Positions 1-9,990 of a stretch of 64,000 bases of DNA are shown here, piece after piece; positions within the stretch are counted from its first letter, which is position 1; each line of letters opens with the position of its first letter. The notes under the pieces were generated by a model that did not search any database, was not told where the DNA came from, and saw only the letters and a list, made by a program, of their open reading frames with translations. Where the stretch lies: NCBI GenBank assembly GCA_013076295.1, contig RQOL01000855.1:2046001-2110000 (forward strand). The letters run 5' to 3'. The position numbers and the translations under genes were made by a program. Origin of the DNA: Sanderia malayensis (Eukaryota; Cnidaria; Scyphozoa; Semaeostomeae; Pelagiidae).

Positions 1-527
1 CAGCAACAGCAAGGCCCGAAGGCAACAGCAACAGCAACAGCAAGGCCCAAAGGCAACAGCAACAGCAACAGCAAGGCCCGAAGGCAACAGCAACAGCAAG
101 GCCCGAAGGCAACAGCAACAGCCGCAGCAAGGCCCGAAGGCAACGGCAACAGCAACAGCAAGGCCCGAAGGCAACAGCAACAGCAACAGCAAGGCCCGAA
201 GGCAACAGCAACAGCAACAGCAAGGCCCGAAGGCAACAGCAACGGCAACAGCAAGGCCCGAAGGCAACAGCAACAGCAACAGCAAGGCCCGAAGGCAACG
301 GCAACAGCAACAGCAAGGCCCGAAGGCAACAGCAACAGCAACAGCAAGGCCCGAAGGCAACAGCAACAGCCACAGCAAGGCCCGAAGGCAACAGCAACAG
401 CCACAGCAAGGCCCGAAGTCAACGGCAACAGCAAGGTCCGAAGGCAACGGCAACAGCAACAGCAAGGCCCGAAGGCAACAGCAACAGCAAGGCCCAAAGG
501 CAACAGCAAAAGCAAGGCCCGAAGGCA
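1..527. repeat. 31-bp minisatellite (CAACAG/AAGGCCCGAAGG)
   Basis: About 17 tandem units of mostly 31 bp, some 25 bp. Each combines AAGGCCCGAAGG with two or three CAACAG blocks. The array runs off the left edge, so its full length is unknown. A 31-bp unit shifts frame at every copy, so it is unlikely to code. It lies downstream of, or in the last intron of, the minus-strand TauD-like gene. Confidence 0.9.
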
Positions 528-1836
528 GACAAAACTTACCATTAGTATTATTATTAGAATATATGCGTGGCCTGAAGGCAAAAGCAAGCTGCTAAAAATA
601 TTGCCAAAACGTAAAAATTCAATGGTGTAATAGTGACTGGAGCAGGTAAAAAACAAGGAGGAGAAAATCACAAAATCGAGCTGACTATAAATAAAATCAA
701 GGTCATCTAGGGCCCGTCAACAATCGCTTGAAACATGGCCAAGGCCGTCGAACCCAGCGTGTGGTGTAATACAATTATCTAATTAATGCGTATCCGACTT
801 GAAATGTTCCAAATTTTAGCAACAAGGTCTCGTCTTATCAAATAAGACCTGTCAGCGACAAGCAAATTAACATGTAACCATGTGTACCATGGTCGCGCTC
901 ATTTTGTTTCATTCAAATAAAAACTCATTCAAAAAACAACACGTTCAAAAAACATTGAAACTTCCATCAAAGTGGCTGTCTTTCGACGTATTGCAAAGAA
1001 CAATTCAATGACGTGGAAGATAGCGATGAATTATATGAAGATTCTCAAGATCAGTATTTTGAACAACAAGATTGTATACATATTGTTGAACTGCCTGATT
1101 GCTGCGATTGCTGCATTAGATAGTTTTTTATGTTAAACATGGTAGCAGCCACTGGCACAAAGCTATGCATTCGGAGATCGCTACTTGTTCGAGAATATAA
1201 ACAAAGGAGAAACATAATATAAATTAGACAGACCCAATAATTTCTGATAACTTCTCTTCCTCGCCACAGGGGGCGAGGACTCAGAAGGGTGCTAACGCCA
1301 AAGTCTTAAGCAAAATTAAAAAGAACGATCTCACCGATCCACAAGGCATAAAATTGCTTGTCGCTCCTTGAAGCTTGAGGCGATTAACTCTGACTGCAAT
1401 ACGCTCCCGATACTACCAAACTGAAGCCACGGGTTAACCAACGATTGACGGAAGGGCCTAACCCGATCAACGAATGACTTTGCAATGCAATTTGGTGAGA
1501 TCCAATTCACAAGAATCCGTGAATAAAAACTTGTACAGGCGAAATTCCAACACGGCGAACAAATCGTGTGACCAAAACACTGAGGAAATATCCCCAATAC
1601 ACTGGACGTGATAAAAACACGTAGATGAAATTGTAGCTGTAATTTTAAGGCGTGAATACTGATCGGGATAAATCTCAAGGGATCTAGCAAGTTAGATAGC
1701 ATGGTGTCACCCGCTGTGACCTCGTGATAATGCAAGCAGACAAACTACAGCCCTCCCCAGCAACAGTGACACTTCGCCTAGGTGGTATTAACTGCGGTTA
1801 AATCAGGTCTAACCGATATTTATTAAAGACTGATAC
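528..1836. other. No recognised gene; probable intron or flank of the TauD-like gene
   Basis: No recognisable protein, RNA or transposon was found. A minus-strand open frame of 134 codons at 1331-1735 matches nothing I know and lacks a conserved motif. The third exon expected for the neighbouring TauD-like gene, which should encode the distal iron-binding His, was looked for here on the minus strand and not found. Confidence 0.4.
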
Positions 1837-3535
1837 CTTTTTATCGTCAGTTTCAAAAACTGTTTGCCATGAAAGATAATTTGAGCTGGCTTGGTCTGGA
1901 CAGTTGCGAATATACCGTAATCTTTTGCGCTCAACTTTCTCCAGAAAACGTTCGTCGAGTTTGCTGAGTAGATCAACATTCTTGCAAATCACCGACTCAC
2001 CACCCTTTTCCGGGGGGATCAAGCAGAAAAAGAAGAACTGCAAAGAAAAATGAGTTTCAGTATCAACAAACACACCATATACCCTAAAAGGTTTATTACC
2101 CCCTCTGGGACAGTGAAAATTAATTAAGCCCCTCTGGTTTAATAGAGCTTTACCGGTAAGCTATTCGTACGAGGCCCCTCAAATTAAGCCCCATTTAAAG
2201 ACAAATTCAGTGATATGGATATAAAAGGTAAATAAGCGAGTAGTCAACAAACGGCTGTCTCTTTTGGTTCGTGGTTTATATTCTGAAATTCATTCAATTA
2301 ATTCGTTTTCCGGCTCATTTATCAAGTATAATTCAGATTATTCGAGCAAAATTAACACGCTTCAGAAAGTCTTGCAAAACACAAAGGTTTAGAGGTTTTG
2401 TCTTGCCAAACAGTGGGAACTGAGATTTGAGGTTTCCAGGCTTTACTGTCCTTCCATTGTTTTGCAGACGACTTTTAAAACAACTCATATTTGTTTGTTA
2501 GAACACACGCATTTTTTTTATAAGAAACTAAGCTCTGAAGTAGTACTCAGTTTCTTAAATTTTATGACCATTTTAGTACTAAAGGTTTCTTAAATGTTTC
2601 TTAAATTTGGAAGTACAAATAGGTAGGAAACGCAAAAAGACATCACAATTCAATGCAAATAAACAATAACAAAATAATTTTCAACTCCATGTCGTGTTAA
2701 TTCCATCTAGGTCTTCGTATTTAAAATAATAATCATTGCCGTTTTCAAAATACAATCAAAACTGCCCCATTGTAGTATACTATGTATAGTTTCTTAATTT
2801 TTTTGGTATCTTAGGGGTCGGTTTCTTATAGAGAGTTTCTTATAAATAAAAATGCGTGTATGTAATAATAATGTTTATGGAAAAAATTAAGGTATATATT
2901 CTTATACAAAATAAACGTGTGTGTGAATAAATTCCATAATTTCTCAGAATGAGAGAGAATGTGAAGAGAGAACAAGCAAAGCGTATATATACCCTTTTGT
3001 TGTAATTTGGTGAGTAGGACATTTCGTTGTGTAGGTCAATGCAGCACTCGGGTGGTTCATCGCTTGCTGAATATATCTGAGATGAAACACTCTCTCTGTA
3101 GGCACTGCCACCAACATAATTCATTGCTGGATACCCGATGCCTCGAAACAGGGCCTGAAAATCATCAACGGACGACAAAGGTAGTTGCCTGAAAAGGACT
3201 GCTCCGTATTTTACCAGGTTAGCATCAAGTTCTTGTCTGCAATACTTGCCCCAGTCATCGAGGTTTTTGGTCCCATGTGCCCTCAAAGCCAATGGAAAAT
3301 CGTTCCTTGGCCCGTCGAGGAAGGATGGAAAGCTCTGCTTGTCGGCTCCAGGAAGAAATTTCCGACCCCTGAGCTGAATTTGTTCTGTCAGTTGCAATTC
3401 TTCGATTGATATTGGACAGAATGCATCGGTCATGCATTGAGATGTTGGTGTTGCTTGTTGTGCAAGCTTTCTTGTTTGTGTGGTGACCAAATACAGGCCT
3501 GCTCTTCTTGCACCTAACACTGCCCGTAGCATCAT
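1837..3535 (-). CDS. TauD/clavaminate-synthase-like dioxygenase, copy 2 (partial, 3' exon outside window)
   Basis: Two exons are visible, complement(2993..3535) and complement(1837..2037), both phase 0 with GT-AG borders. The protein belongs to the TauD/TfdA Fe(II)/2-oxoglutarate dioxygenase fold, closest in style to plant-type clavaminate-synthase-like proteins. H169 and E171 in LHNEMSYSP are the first two iron ligands; exon 2 carries the conserved IPPEKGGESVICKN segment. I chose the MMLRAVLGARRAG start because the following roughly 30 residues are Arg-rich without acids, like a mitochondrial presequence; an upstream in-frame ATG near 3679 exists. The exon with the distal His and Arg is missing from the window and may lie beyond position 1. 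The gene is a tandem duplicate of the gene at 4397-6534, with an identical 201-bp second exon length. Its substrate cannot be told from sequence. Confidence 0.75.
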
Positions 3536-3773
3536 TTTGAGAACGTTTTGCCGTGTCCGTCGAAGCTGGCTGAACGACAAGCTACGCAACCCAGAAAGTA
3601 CAATTGAAATGCACAGACAAGGTTTGTCAACTACATACCGCGGGCTGGGCACGCACTGTGTTTTGGTTTTCCACTGCATTGTCAATGACTGCGATAAGAA
3701 TCCCCATTGTCAGATAAATGAAATGACGGGTATTATTGGGGAGTTCCCAGGAGCTGTATCTGGAATGTAATTA

Positions 3774-3960
3774 CAGTGGAATCCCGCTATAACGAACTCT
3801 GTAGGGACCGAGAAAATAGTTCGCTATAGCGGGAGTTCGTTATACAGAAGGGACATTTTCTTATGAAGAACTACTTCCCAGAATCCAAGGGACCGGAGTT
3901 TTAGTTCGTAATAGCGGGAAGTTCGTTATAAACGGGGTTCGTTATAGCGGGATTCCACTG
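3774..3960. mobile_element. Pogo/Tigger-like MITE (187 bp)
   Basis: The ends are inverted copies of CAGTGGAATCCCGCTATAAC. TA dinucleotides flank both sides, the target duplication of Tc1/mariner/pogo elements. There is no ORF, so it is non-autonomous. It lies between the two TauD-like genes. Related but incomplete copies are near 6850-6945 and at the right window edge. Confidence 0.85.
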
Positions 3961-4128
3961 TATCATGGATTGCAAACATTTCTTTTGTTTTGTTGTCTCG
4001 TAATCCTTTCTATTTTGGTGCAAAGATATTGACCCCTCGCCGGTGTTTTGAAAAATATATATTGTCGCACGTAACAGAAGCACTGCAAAGCGCCGGCTTC
4101 ATCGAGCCACTCTTTTTTTGCAAAATAT

Positions 4129-4154
4129 TTAATAAGCGCCCGGGCGCTTATTAA
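4129..4154. repeat. Perfect 26-bp palindrome
   Basis: The 13-base arm TTAATAAGCGCCC is followed directly by its exact reverse complement, with no spacer. It lies in the intergenic gap just downstream of the first TauD-like gene. Similar AATAAGC/AAGCCCC motifs recur elsewhere in the window (2.1, 5.3, 25.4, 37.9, 54.8 kb), so it may be a collapsed end of a small transposon. Confidence 0.8.
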
Positions 4155-4396
4155 AGGAAATAAAGGTAACACCTTAACTTATGCTGAGCCTTGATCTTTT
4201 TCATTGTTATTCTTAAATTTCCATTGTTTTTGGCAATTTTGAGGTGTACAACGGGAAGAAAGATGCAGTTCATATGCATATACATATTTTATATATATAT
4301 GTGGATATTTCATTAATTTATTAATTATAAAAACTTAATTCCTTTATTTATATAATATGTAACTTTGAGCCCAGCAATTGTGATGAATTAGTTCAA

Positions 4397-6534
4397 TCAA
4401 TTTGCCATAGCGACAGTGATCTTTCTATTGCCTGTGAAAGCAAGCCTTGAATGTTGCACTTGCATATTGTCCAATACGATGAAGTCTCCTTGACGTAATG
4501 GCATTCCGACTGCGCATGCCCAGCTCGCTGTTCGAATCTGCTGCAAGAACTCGGGCTCGAACTCCTCTCCGTCCCCGTAAGTCGAATGATGTGTAAAAAA
4601 GCATTCAGTGGGATCTTTTCCATGATAAGCAGGGTGTGCTGTGTAGTATGAGCAATTCATGGAATGAATCTGGTTGAACCATACCTCCTCTCCTGTCTCG
4701 TGGTGCGGGGTGAAGGCATCAAGTATGCACCAGAATTTCAAGATTTTGCCATCACTTGACCACTCCCACTCGAAACCAACGCTTCTCATTTTGTCTTCAG
4801 CTTCCTGCATAATAATACACGTTTTTTATTTTATAAGAAACCTAGCTCAAGCCCTACTAGTAAAAGTTTCTTAAATTTTCTATTGTTTTCTATTGTTAAG
4901 GAAAACAATAGAACAAAAGAATCTATTGTAATTTAGCACAAATTCTACTAGTAGGTTTCTTATTGTTAAAATTATACTAGACAAACGACAGAAACCTTGT
5001 AGTTTCACAGAGCTTTTTATAAACACACGCTTATTCAACTGAACTTCACAATCAACAGGACGGAAATTAGCTTGCCCACGAGGAGCTTATTATGCAAGTC
5101 ACATGATCTATTTATAAGCAACTAAACCAATCATAACAAAGCATTTTATATTCTAATTAACATAATTATGTAAATATTGTTTCAGCATAGGCTATCATAT
5201 TTCCAACACTTATAAAGTGGTTTCTTATAAAAAAAAAACGTGTAAAGAAATAATAATTAATATAAATAATAATGGTAGAACAATTTGAATTCTGTAAATC
5301 CTCGAACAAGCCCCCACCTCTGAATAAGCCTCCCCCCTCGAGTAAGCCCCCATCCTGATATTCATTTGGAAGGGTATGGTAAATGTATTGTAAATAGCAT
5401 TGCACAATTTGAAACAATACCGCGTCATTCACTTCGCAATTTGATGTTCAAGAATATCATATAACTAAAAAACCAGTTTAAGCTGGTTATTCACCGGTTT
5501 TGTTTAAATGAAACTGGTTTATTTCTGGTCAAGTTAGGAAACCTTAATCACGTGTCGGGTTCAAGTGTTTCAAGAATGAAGATATTTTCACATGCAGGAA
5601 ATTTCGTATTTTACTATTAAAATGTCCAGATTTTCATGCCAAATTGCGAATAATTTTCATTTATAAATATATTGCAAGTAATTGAATATCTCGATCATTG
5701 TCCGGAGAAGGCCCTACCTTTTTACAATCTGTATGAAAGACTTTTTGCCAAGATATGTAATCATCAATTGACTTATCTTTTGACTGTCTTAAATAACGTA
5801 TTCTTTTTCTCCTGGCCTTCTGCACGTATTTATCTTCAAGTTGCGGAAAAACTTCACTGTTCTTGCAAATTGCAGTTTCACCCCCACTCTCCGCTGCATT
5901 TGCACAGAAGAAGAAAATCTATAAATGAGATAATAATAAGTTTGACATAATTGTTGTTAAACAGCCGCAGGCTAAATAAATTTAGGATTAGGAAGACAAG
6001 TCACTCACTGACCTTTTTGCAAAACACAGGATTGTAGGACAACTCATTATGTAATTCAATAGAATATTCTGCTGGTTCATCGCTTGCTGTATAAACATCA
6101 CTGGTCATTTTAATTCTTTCTCCACTTCCACCCTTGTAATCCATAGGTTGATAATCCATGGCTTCGAATAATTGTTGGAAATCTTCGACGGTGCTCAGTG
6201 GAAGTTCTCGGAACAAAATCGCTCCGTATTTGAGTAAATTTGCATCGATTTCTTGCCTGCATAATTTTGCCCAGTCTTGTAAACTTCGTTTGCCATCAAC
6301 GGCTGCAAGTGCTAACGGAAAGTCTTTTCTCGGAGCTGCAAGGCGCTCTGGAAAGCTGTTTTTATCAGCACCAGGGAGAAATTGTCGGCCTTCGAGCCTT
6401 GAGAGCTGAGCTGGTCGAAGTTCTTCGTGATTTAGGCGAACAAATGACGATTGATTTCTCCGCATTAACTGTCTTGCACACATAAGTATGTTACCATAAG
6501 TTGTTAATGTTTGTTTTCTGAACATTTTGTCCAA
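4397..6534 (-). CDS. TauD/clavaminate-synthase-like dioxygenase, copy 1 (complete)
   Basis: Three phase-0 exons, complement(6013..6534), complement(5718..5918) and complement(4397..4804), give 376 aa. The double-stranded beta-helix iron site is intact: H162 and E164 in ELHNELSYNP, and distal H359 in QVQHSR, followed by conserved Arg residues that usually hold 2-oxoglutarate. Exon 2 carries the family segment SGGETAICKN. The N-terminus is basic (MDKMFRKQTLTTYGNILMCA), compatible with mitochondrial import. The donor used after exon 1 (GTCAGT) is weaker than a nearby GTGAGT, but only it keeps the conserved frame. The enzyme should couple 2-oxoglutarate decarboxylation to oxidation of a small molecule; the substrate is unknown. 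It is the upstream member of a tandem pair. Confidence 0.85.
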
Positions 6535-7418
6535 CCTTGTTCGTGACTGAGTGCAGGCTGTTTTAGTTTATAAAGTAGAATAGAAGACTTCAGTTCAATG
6601 CGTTTTAAATACCAGATGCGTTGCGTTTGAAAGTACAATTCTCAGACAATTGGAATTGAAAACAACAATAGTAATAATAACAATAATAATAATAATAATA
6701 ACAATAATAATAATAGGTAACGCTATTACCCTTAGGGTCCTGTCATGAAAGTATATTTTGCAATAAGTTAAAAATGTTTGTGCAATGAAAAGTTAATGCT
6801 CAATGTTTCTCCCCAGAGGGGAGTTCGCTGCCATGACATTTTCGCGGCTCCGGATATATCACGAACCTCCCCGTTTTACGAACCACCTTGGCAACTTCCC
6901 TTCATCATAATTACCCTCGTTATAACGAACATTTCATAAAATTTTTATTTATCAACATTATTTATTTAACTCCCGTGTCAATTTACTACATTCTCGCGAG
7001 GAGGGCAATTACTTTCTACTATCATAATAAAATATTTATCTTATTTTAAATCTATGCTATGTATGTATAAACATCTGGTGTTCAACGCCCAACAATACTT
7101 TGATTAGGTTCATTCAATGAGTTTTGTATTGTTCCTTTCTGCCCAGGATCGACCAATCAATTTCCAGTACTACCCGTGATGTCATCATGCATCTCTTAAA
7201 CGATGAATTAATGAGTGGCCTCAGCTGGTTGGATGACAGGGGATTTTTTTACAATTACAACTTCTACTCTGCTAACGACTAAATCTTTATGGGTGAGTCC
7301 TGTTTTATTGCTTCAATTTCAACTTCTACCTTTGCACTGCCCTTCATAGCTTGATCATATTTATTCTGTCAGCTCACAATTTTCCTCATTTCCAGATTTT
7401 CTTGTTTGCTTCAACAAT
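6535..7418. other. Intergenic, TauD-like gene to IGFBP-like gene
   Basis: The TauD-like gene and the IGFBP-like gene are transcribed away from each other, so this 0.9 kb should hold both promoters. It contains an AAT-type microsatellite (about 6663-6718) and a remnant of the pogo-like MITE family near 6850-6945 (TATAACGAAC motifs). No conserved promoter motif could be assigned. Confidence 0.5.
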
Positions 7419-8208
7419 ATGAGAGCTAATGTGTTGACAGTTGCTTTTATTAGCATTGCTTCGGCATTGCTTCAAGTGGCGTTCTCTTTGACATGTCTAC
7501 CATGCAAGGAAACACAATGCAAAGAGGTACAATCATTGCGATGCCAAGGTATGTATGCCTTTGTTATTGCAGATGAAGCATCTCAAAGAATATGCAGATG
7601 TTTTAAGACCTCTCGTTTATTAATTGTTTTAATTTGTTACTCCCAGATTTCTATGGTATTATCTATCATTTCGTTTGTGAATTCTTTGAATAATGATATT
7701 ATCTATCATTTGTGAATTCTATGAATAATGACATTATCTATCATTTCGTTTGTGAATTCTTTGAATAATGATATTCTCTATCGTTTGTGAATTCAGTAAA
7801 TAATGATATTATTTATCGTTTTTAGGAGGACTGGCAAGAGACCCCTGTGGTTGCTGTTTCATATGTGCCAAGCTGGAAGGGGAGAGGTGTGGTGGACCTT
7901 GGAACATTGCTGGCGTATGCGACAAGGGTCTCGTGTGTAAACCAAAATCGACTGCTCGGGCAGGGATATGTCACAAACGTAAGAATCAAACCCTGTAATT
8001 GTACACCGACCTAGATTACTATAGATTTATAGATTATTGGCTCATTTTAGGTGATAGTGGCGCGAAGAAGAGATTTCCACGTTGCACCGTGAAATCGCGT
8101 AGTGAGTCCCGTCGTCGTTTCTTTGATACGAGCTATGGACATAGAGGGTATGTGCAAAAATGCAAAAGGATCAGTACCACATTCTGCACTAGATCATGCC
8201 AGAGGTGA
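7419..8208 (+). CDS. Small secreted IGFBP-domain protein
   Basis: Exons 7419..7548, 7826..7978 and 8051..8208 (all introns phase 1) encode 146 aa. Residues 1-24 form a signal peptide ending before LTCLPC. Residues about 25-95 match the insulin-like growth factor binding N-terminal module: CLPCKETQC, the hallmark CGCCFIC, GERCGG, and CDKGLVC. The remaining 50 residues are basic with four more cysteines (RCTVKSR..., QKCKR..., FCTRSCQR), probably a small disulfide-bonded tail. The size fits single-IGFBP-domain proteins rather than vertebrate IGFBPs with a thyroglobulin domain. It is likely extracellular and may bind a growth-factor-like ligand, but IGF binding is not implied. The first intron carries about four copies of a 40-bp AT-rich tandem repeat (7655-7825). 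Confidence 0.85.
7655..7825. repeat. ~40-bp AT-rich tandem repeat in IGFBP-like intron 1
   Basis: Degenerate units with TTTGTGAATTCTTTGAATAATGA and ATATTATCTATCAT recur about four times between the first and second exons. Confidence 0.75.
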
Positions 8209-8221
8209 GAACTTTATATTA

Positions 8222-8368
8222 CAGTAAAAATCCGCATATAAGAACCTGTAAATTTCCATCTAGCGTATTGTTCCAAGACAATAGGCTATTGTTTCTTCTA
8301 TTGTTTAAAGCAGAATTATCACCCTGAAGGTTCTTAATCCATCGGTTCTTATATGCGGGTTTTTACTG
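8222..8368. mobile_element. 147-bp CAGTAAAAA MITE, copy 1
   Basis: Inverted ends begin CAGTAAAAATCCGCATATAA and finish with its near-complement, TATATGCGGGTTTTTACTG. TA flanks both sides. It has no coding capacity. The same element occurs at 23896-24042 and 47409-47556, and interrupted or decayed at 49157-49432, 32870-33000 and 63069-63140. Confidence 0.9.
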
Positions 8369-8886
8369 TACATGGTTTAGACAGTGGACCTCTTCTTGTT
8401 AACTTTGGGCGACCTTCCAGTCGAGTTAGCAAGATGATATTTGATATCTCTTTAGATGGAACCTCTTGTTTTGCCCCTTATTTTCAAATTCAGAAACGAC
8501 AGAGATAAACACAAATTATGCCAGTCTTGTGCATCAACAAATCATTTATTGATAATACATAAAACAAATAATTAGACTGTAAAAATTCTTAGATGCTGTA
8601 TGCATACAACAACATGCAATCCTGATGTTTTGAAATACATTATGAAAACAAGATGTCAGAGACAGCGTCAACTCTTTGCACCCAAACATCTTTTCAGCAA
8701 AAATCAGGATGTTCATGATGATGAAAATGAGATCAACATCCTAGAAAACAACATCAAAGGATAAACAACCATTTATTTGTTGCATAAGTATCAACTTTAC
8801 TGATTCAAAGCATGCAATATTATGAGATATTAGCTGATTAACTGCTTGATATTATTGTGTTCAGATTATACCTGTATGCATAGGCT
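8369..8886. other. Intergenic between convergent IGFBP-like gene and PFDN1
   Basis: AT-rich sequence between two convergent genes, presumably containing both 3' UTRs. No gene or repeat was recognised. Confidence 0.5.
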
Positions 8887-9750
8887 TTACATTCTCTGCT
8901 GTAGCATTTCTCTGATGCTGTTCTCTTGCTCCTTGACACTTTTCTGCAAATATTCTTTGTTTGCCTGTGGAAATTTGGAAAAAATGCTCTTACATTATAA
9001 GCAAAGAAGCCAATATAGCAGAGTGCACAGCATTCATAACCAAATGTTATGCTATGGCCATGCGGATATCCCTTGGCAACATAGCTGGAAATTGTTTGTC
9101 AAAACTCACCTCAATACCCTTGATCTTGTCCTCAGCTTTTTTGCTTCTAGTTTTGATGTTTTCTCTCACTTCTGCAATTGACTTGAGAATGAACCTATAG
9201 AAAAAAAAAATGGGTTCATTTTCATTCCAAGTCAGTAGATAATTTGCAGTATAAGAATGCATATTACATGTGTAGGATCGTTTTAAAAACTAGGAATCAA
9301 GTGTGCATAAAAACACTGACTTACATTCGGCCAACAGATTCGAATGTTCGAGTGCTTTCGGGTAACATGCTAATTTCGTGGTCAGTCAAGCTTGCATGTT
9401 GAATGGTCCGCCTAAGATGAATAATTTGCGATTCTGCAATTTTCACTTGCTGTGTAGTGTTTATGACTTTTTCTTGCAATTCGCGGAAAGCCTGTCGTGG
9501 TAAATATTTGTTACAAACACAGAAAAGATTGGCATATGAAACGAAATGAGGAGGGGTCGGTCAAATTCAGCTGCTCGAGGTCGGCCAGGCCTAAAAGGCA
9601 AACCCTGAAAATAGCATGCGTGAGCAGAAAGTTCCTCACATTATCAGTACAATCTATTTTATACAATTTCACTTGCTTCACTCAGTCGACAGGGAGAATA
9701 AGCTGGATTCGCTACATTACCTTTTTTAATTCTTCATCAAACGACGCCAT
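8887..9750 (-). CDS. PFDN1: Prefoldin subunit 1
   Basis: Four exons, complement(9721..9750), complement(9325..9491), complement(9110..9194) and complement(8887..8964), give 119 aa, close to the usual size of about 122. The protein is a beta-type prefoldin: an N-terminal helix (FDEELKKAFRELQEKVINTT), the short hairpin with LTDHEISMLPE and FESVGRMFILKS, and a C-terminal coiled coil (RSKKAEDKIKGIEANKEYLQ). In the cytosol it would form part of the hexameric prefoldin that hands unfolded actin and tubulin to the CCT chaperonin. The second intron boundary (AT|GTAAGT ... TAG|G) restores the family Met-Phe-Ile motif. It is divergently arranged with the FAM185A-like gene, 240 bp apart. Confidence 0.93.
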
Positions 9751-9990
9751 TTTATATGTTGCTTGGCTTGGATACAGAGTATCAACAGTCAAAAGCAGGT
9801 AACATCTGGCTCTTGTGACACTTGGCTCCACAACAATACCATCTGCTTTTGACTGTTGATATCAATCATATACTTGCAGCTTTTTTCATTTGCTTGGAGA
9901 GCGTGCAGGGGCTGGAGGTGCTTTCCTTTCGCTCACGTTTTCCGTCTCAAAAATGTCCTTCAACACAATTTAGAAATTTATTTTTACATT
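9751..9990. promoter_or_regulatory. Shared bidirectional promoter region of PFDN1 and FAM185A-like gene
   Basis: The start codons of two oppositely transcribed genes are only 240 bp apart, so both promoters must fit here or overlap the first exons. A palindromic element occupies 9780-9861. No TATA box was obvious. The assignment is inferred from gene arrangement. Confidence 0.6.
9780..9861. mobile_element. 82-bp palindromic foldback element
   Basis: It starts with TATCAACAGTCAAAAGCAGG and ends with the inverted equivalent TGCTTTTGACTGTTGATA, leaving a loop of about 40 bp. A half element with the same end (ATATCAACAGTCAAAAGAAG) borders the satellite at 27.7 kb. It looks like a minimal MITE sitting inside a bidirectional promoter. 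Confidence 0.75.

Noticed and set aside
1..527. CRISPR-like array
   Set aside because: Units are contiguous with no unique spacers, and the DNA is eukaryotic.
1331..1735. 134-codon minus-strand ORF as the third TauD-like exon
   Set aside because: It lacks the QVQHSR-type motif and any similarity to the third exon of the other copy.
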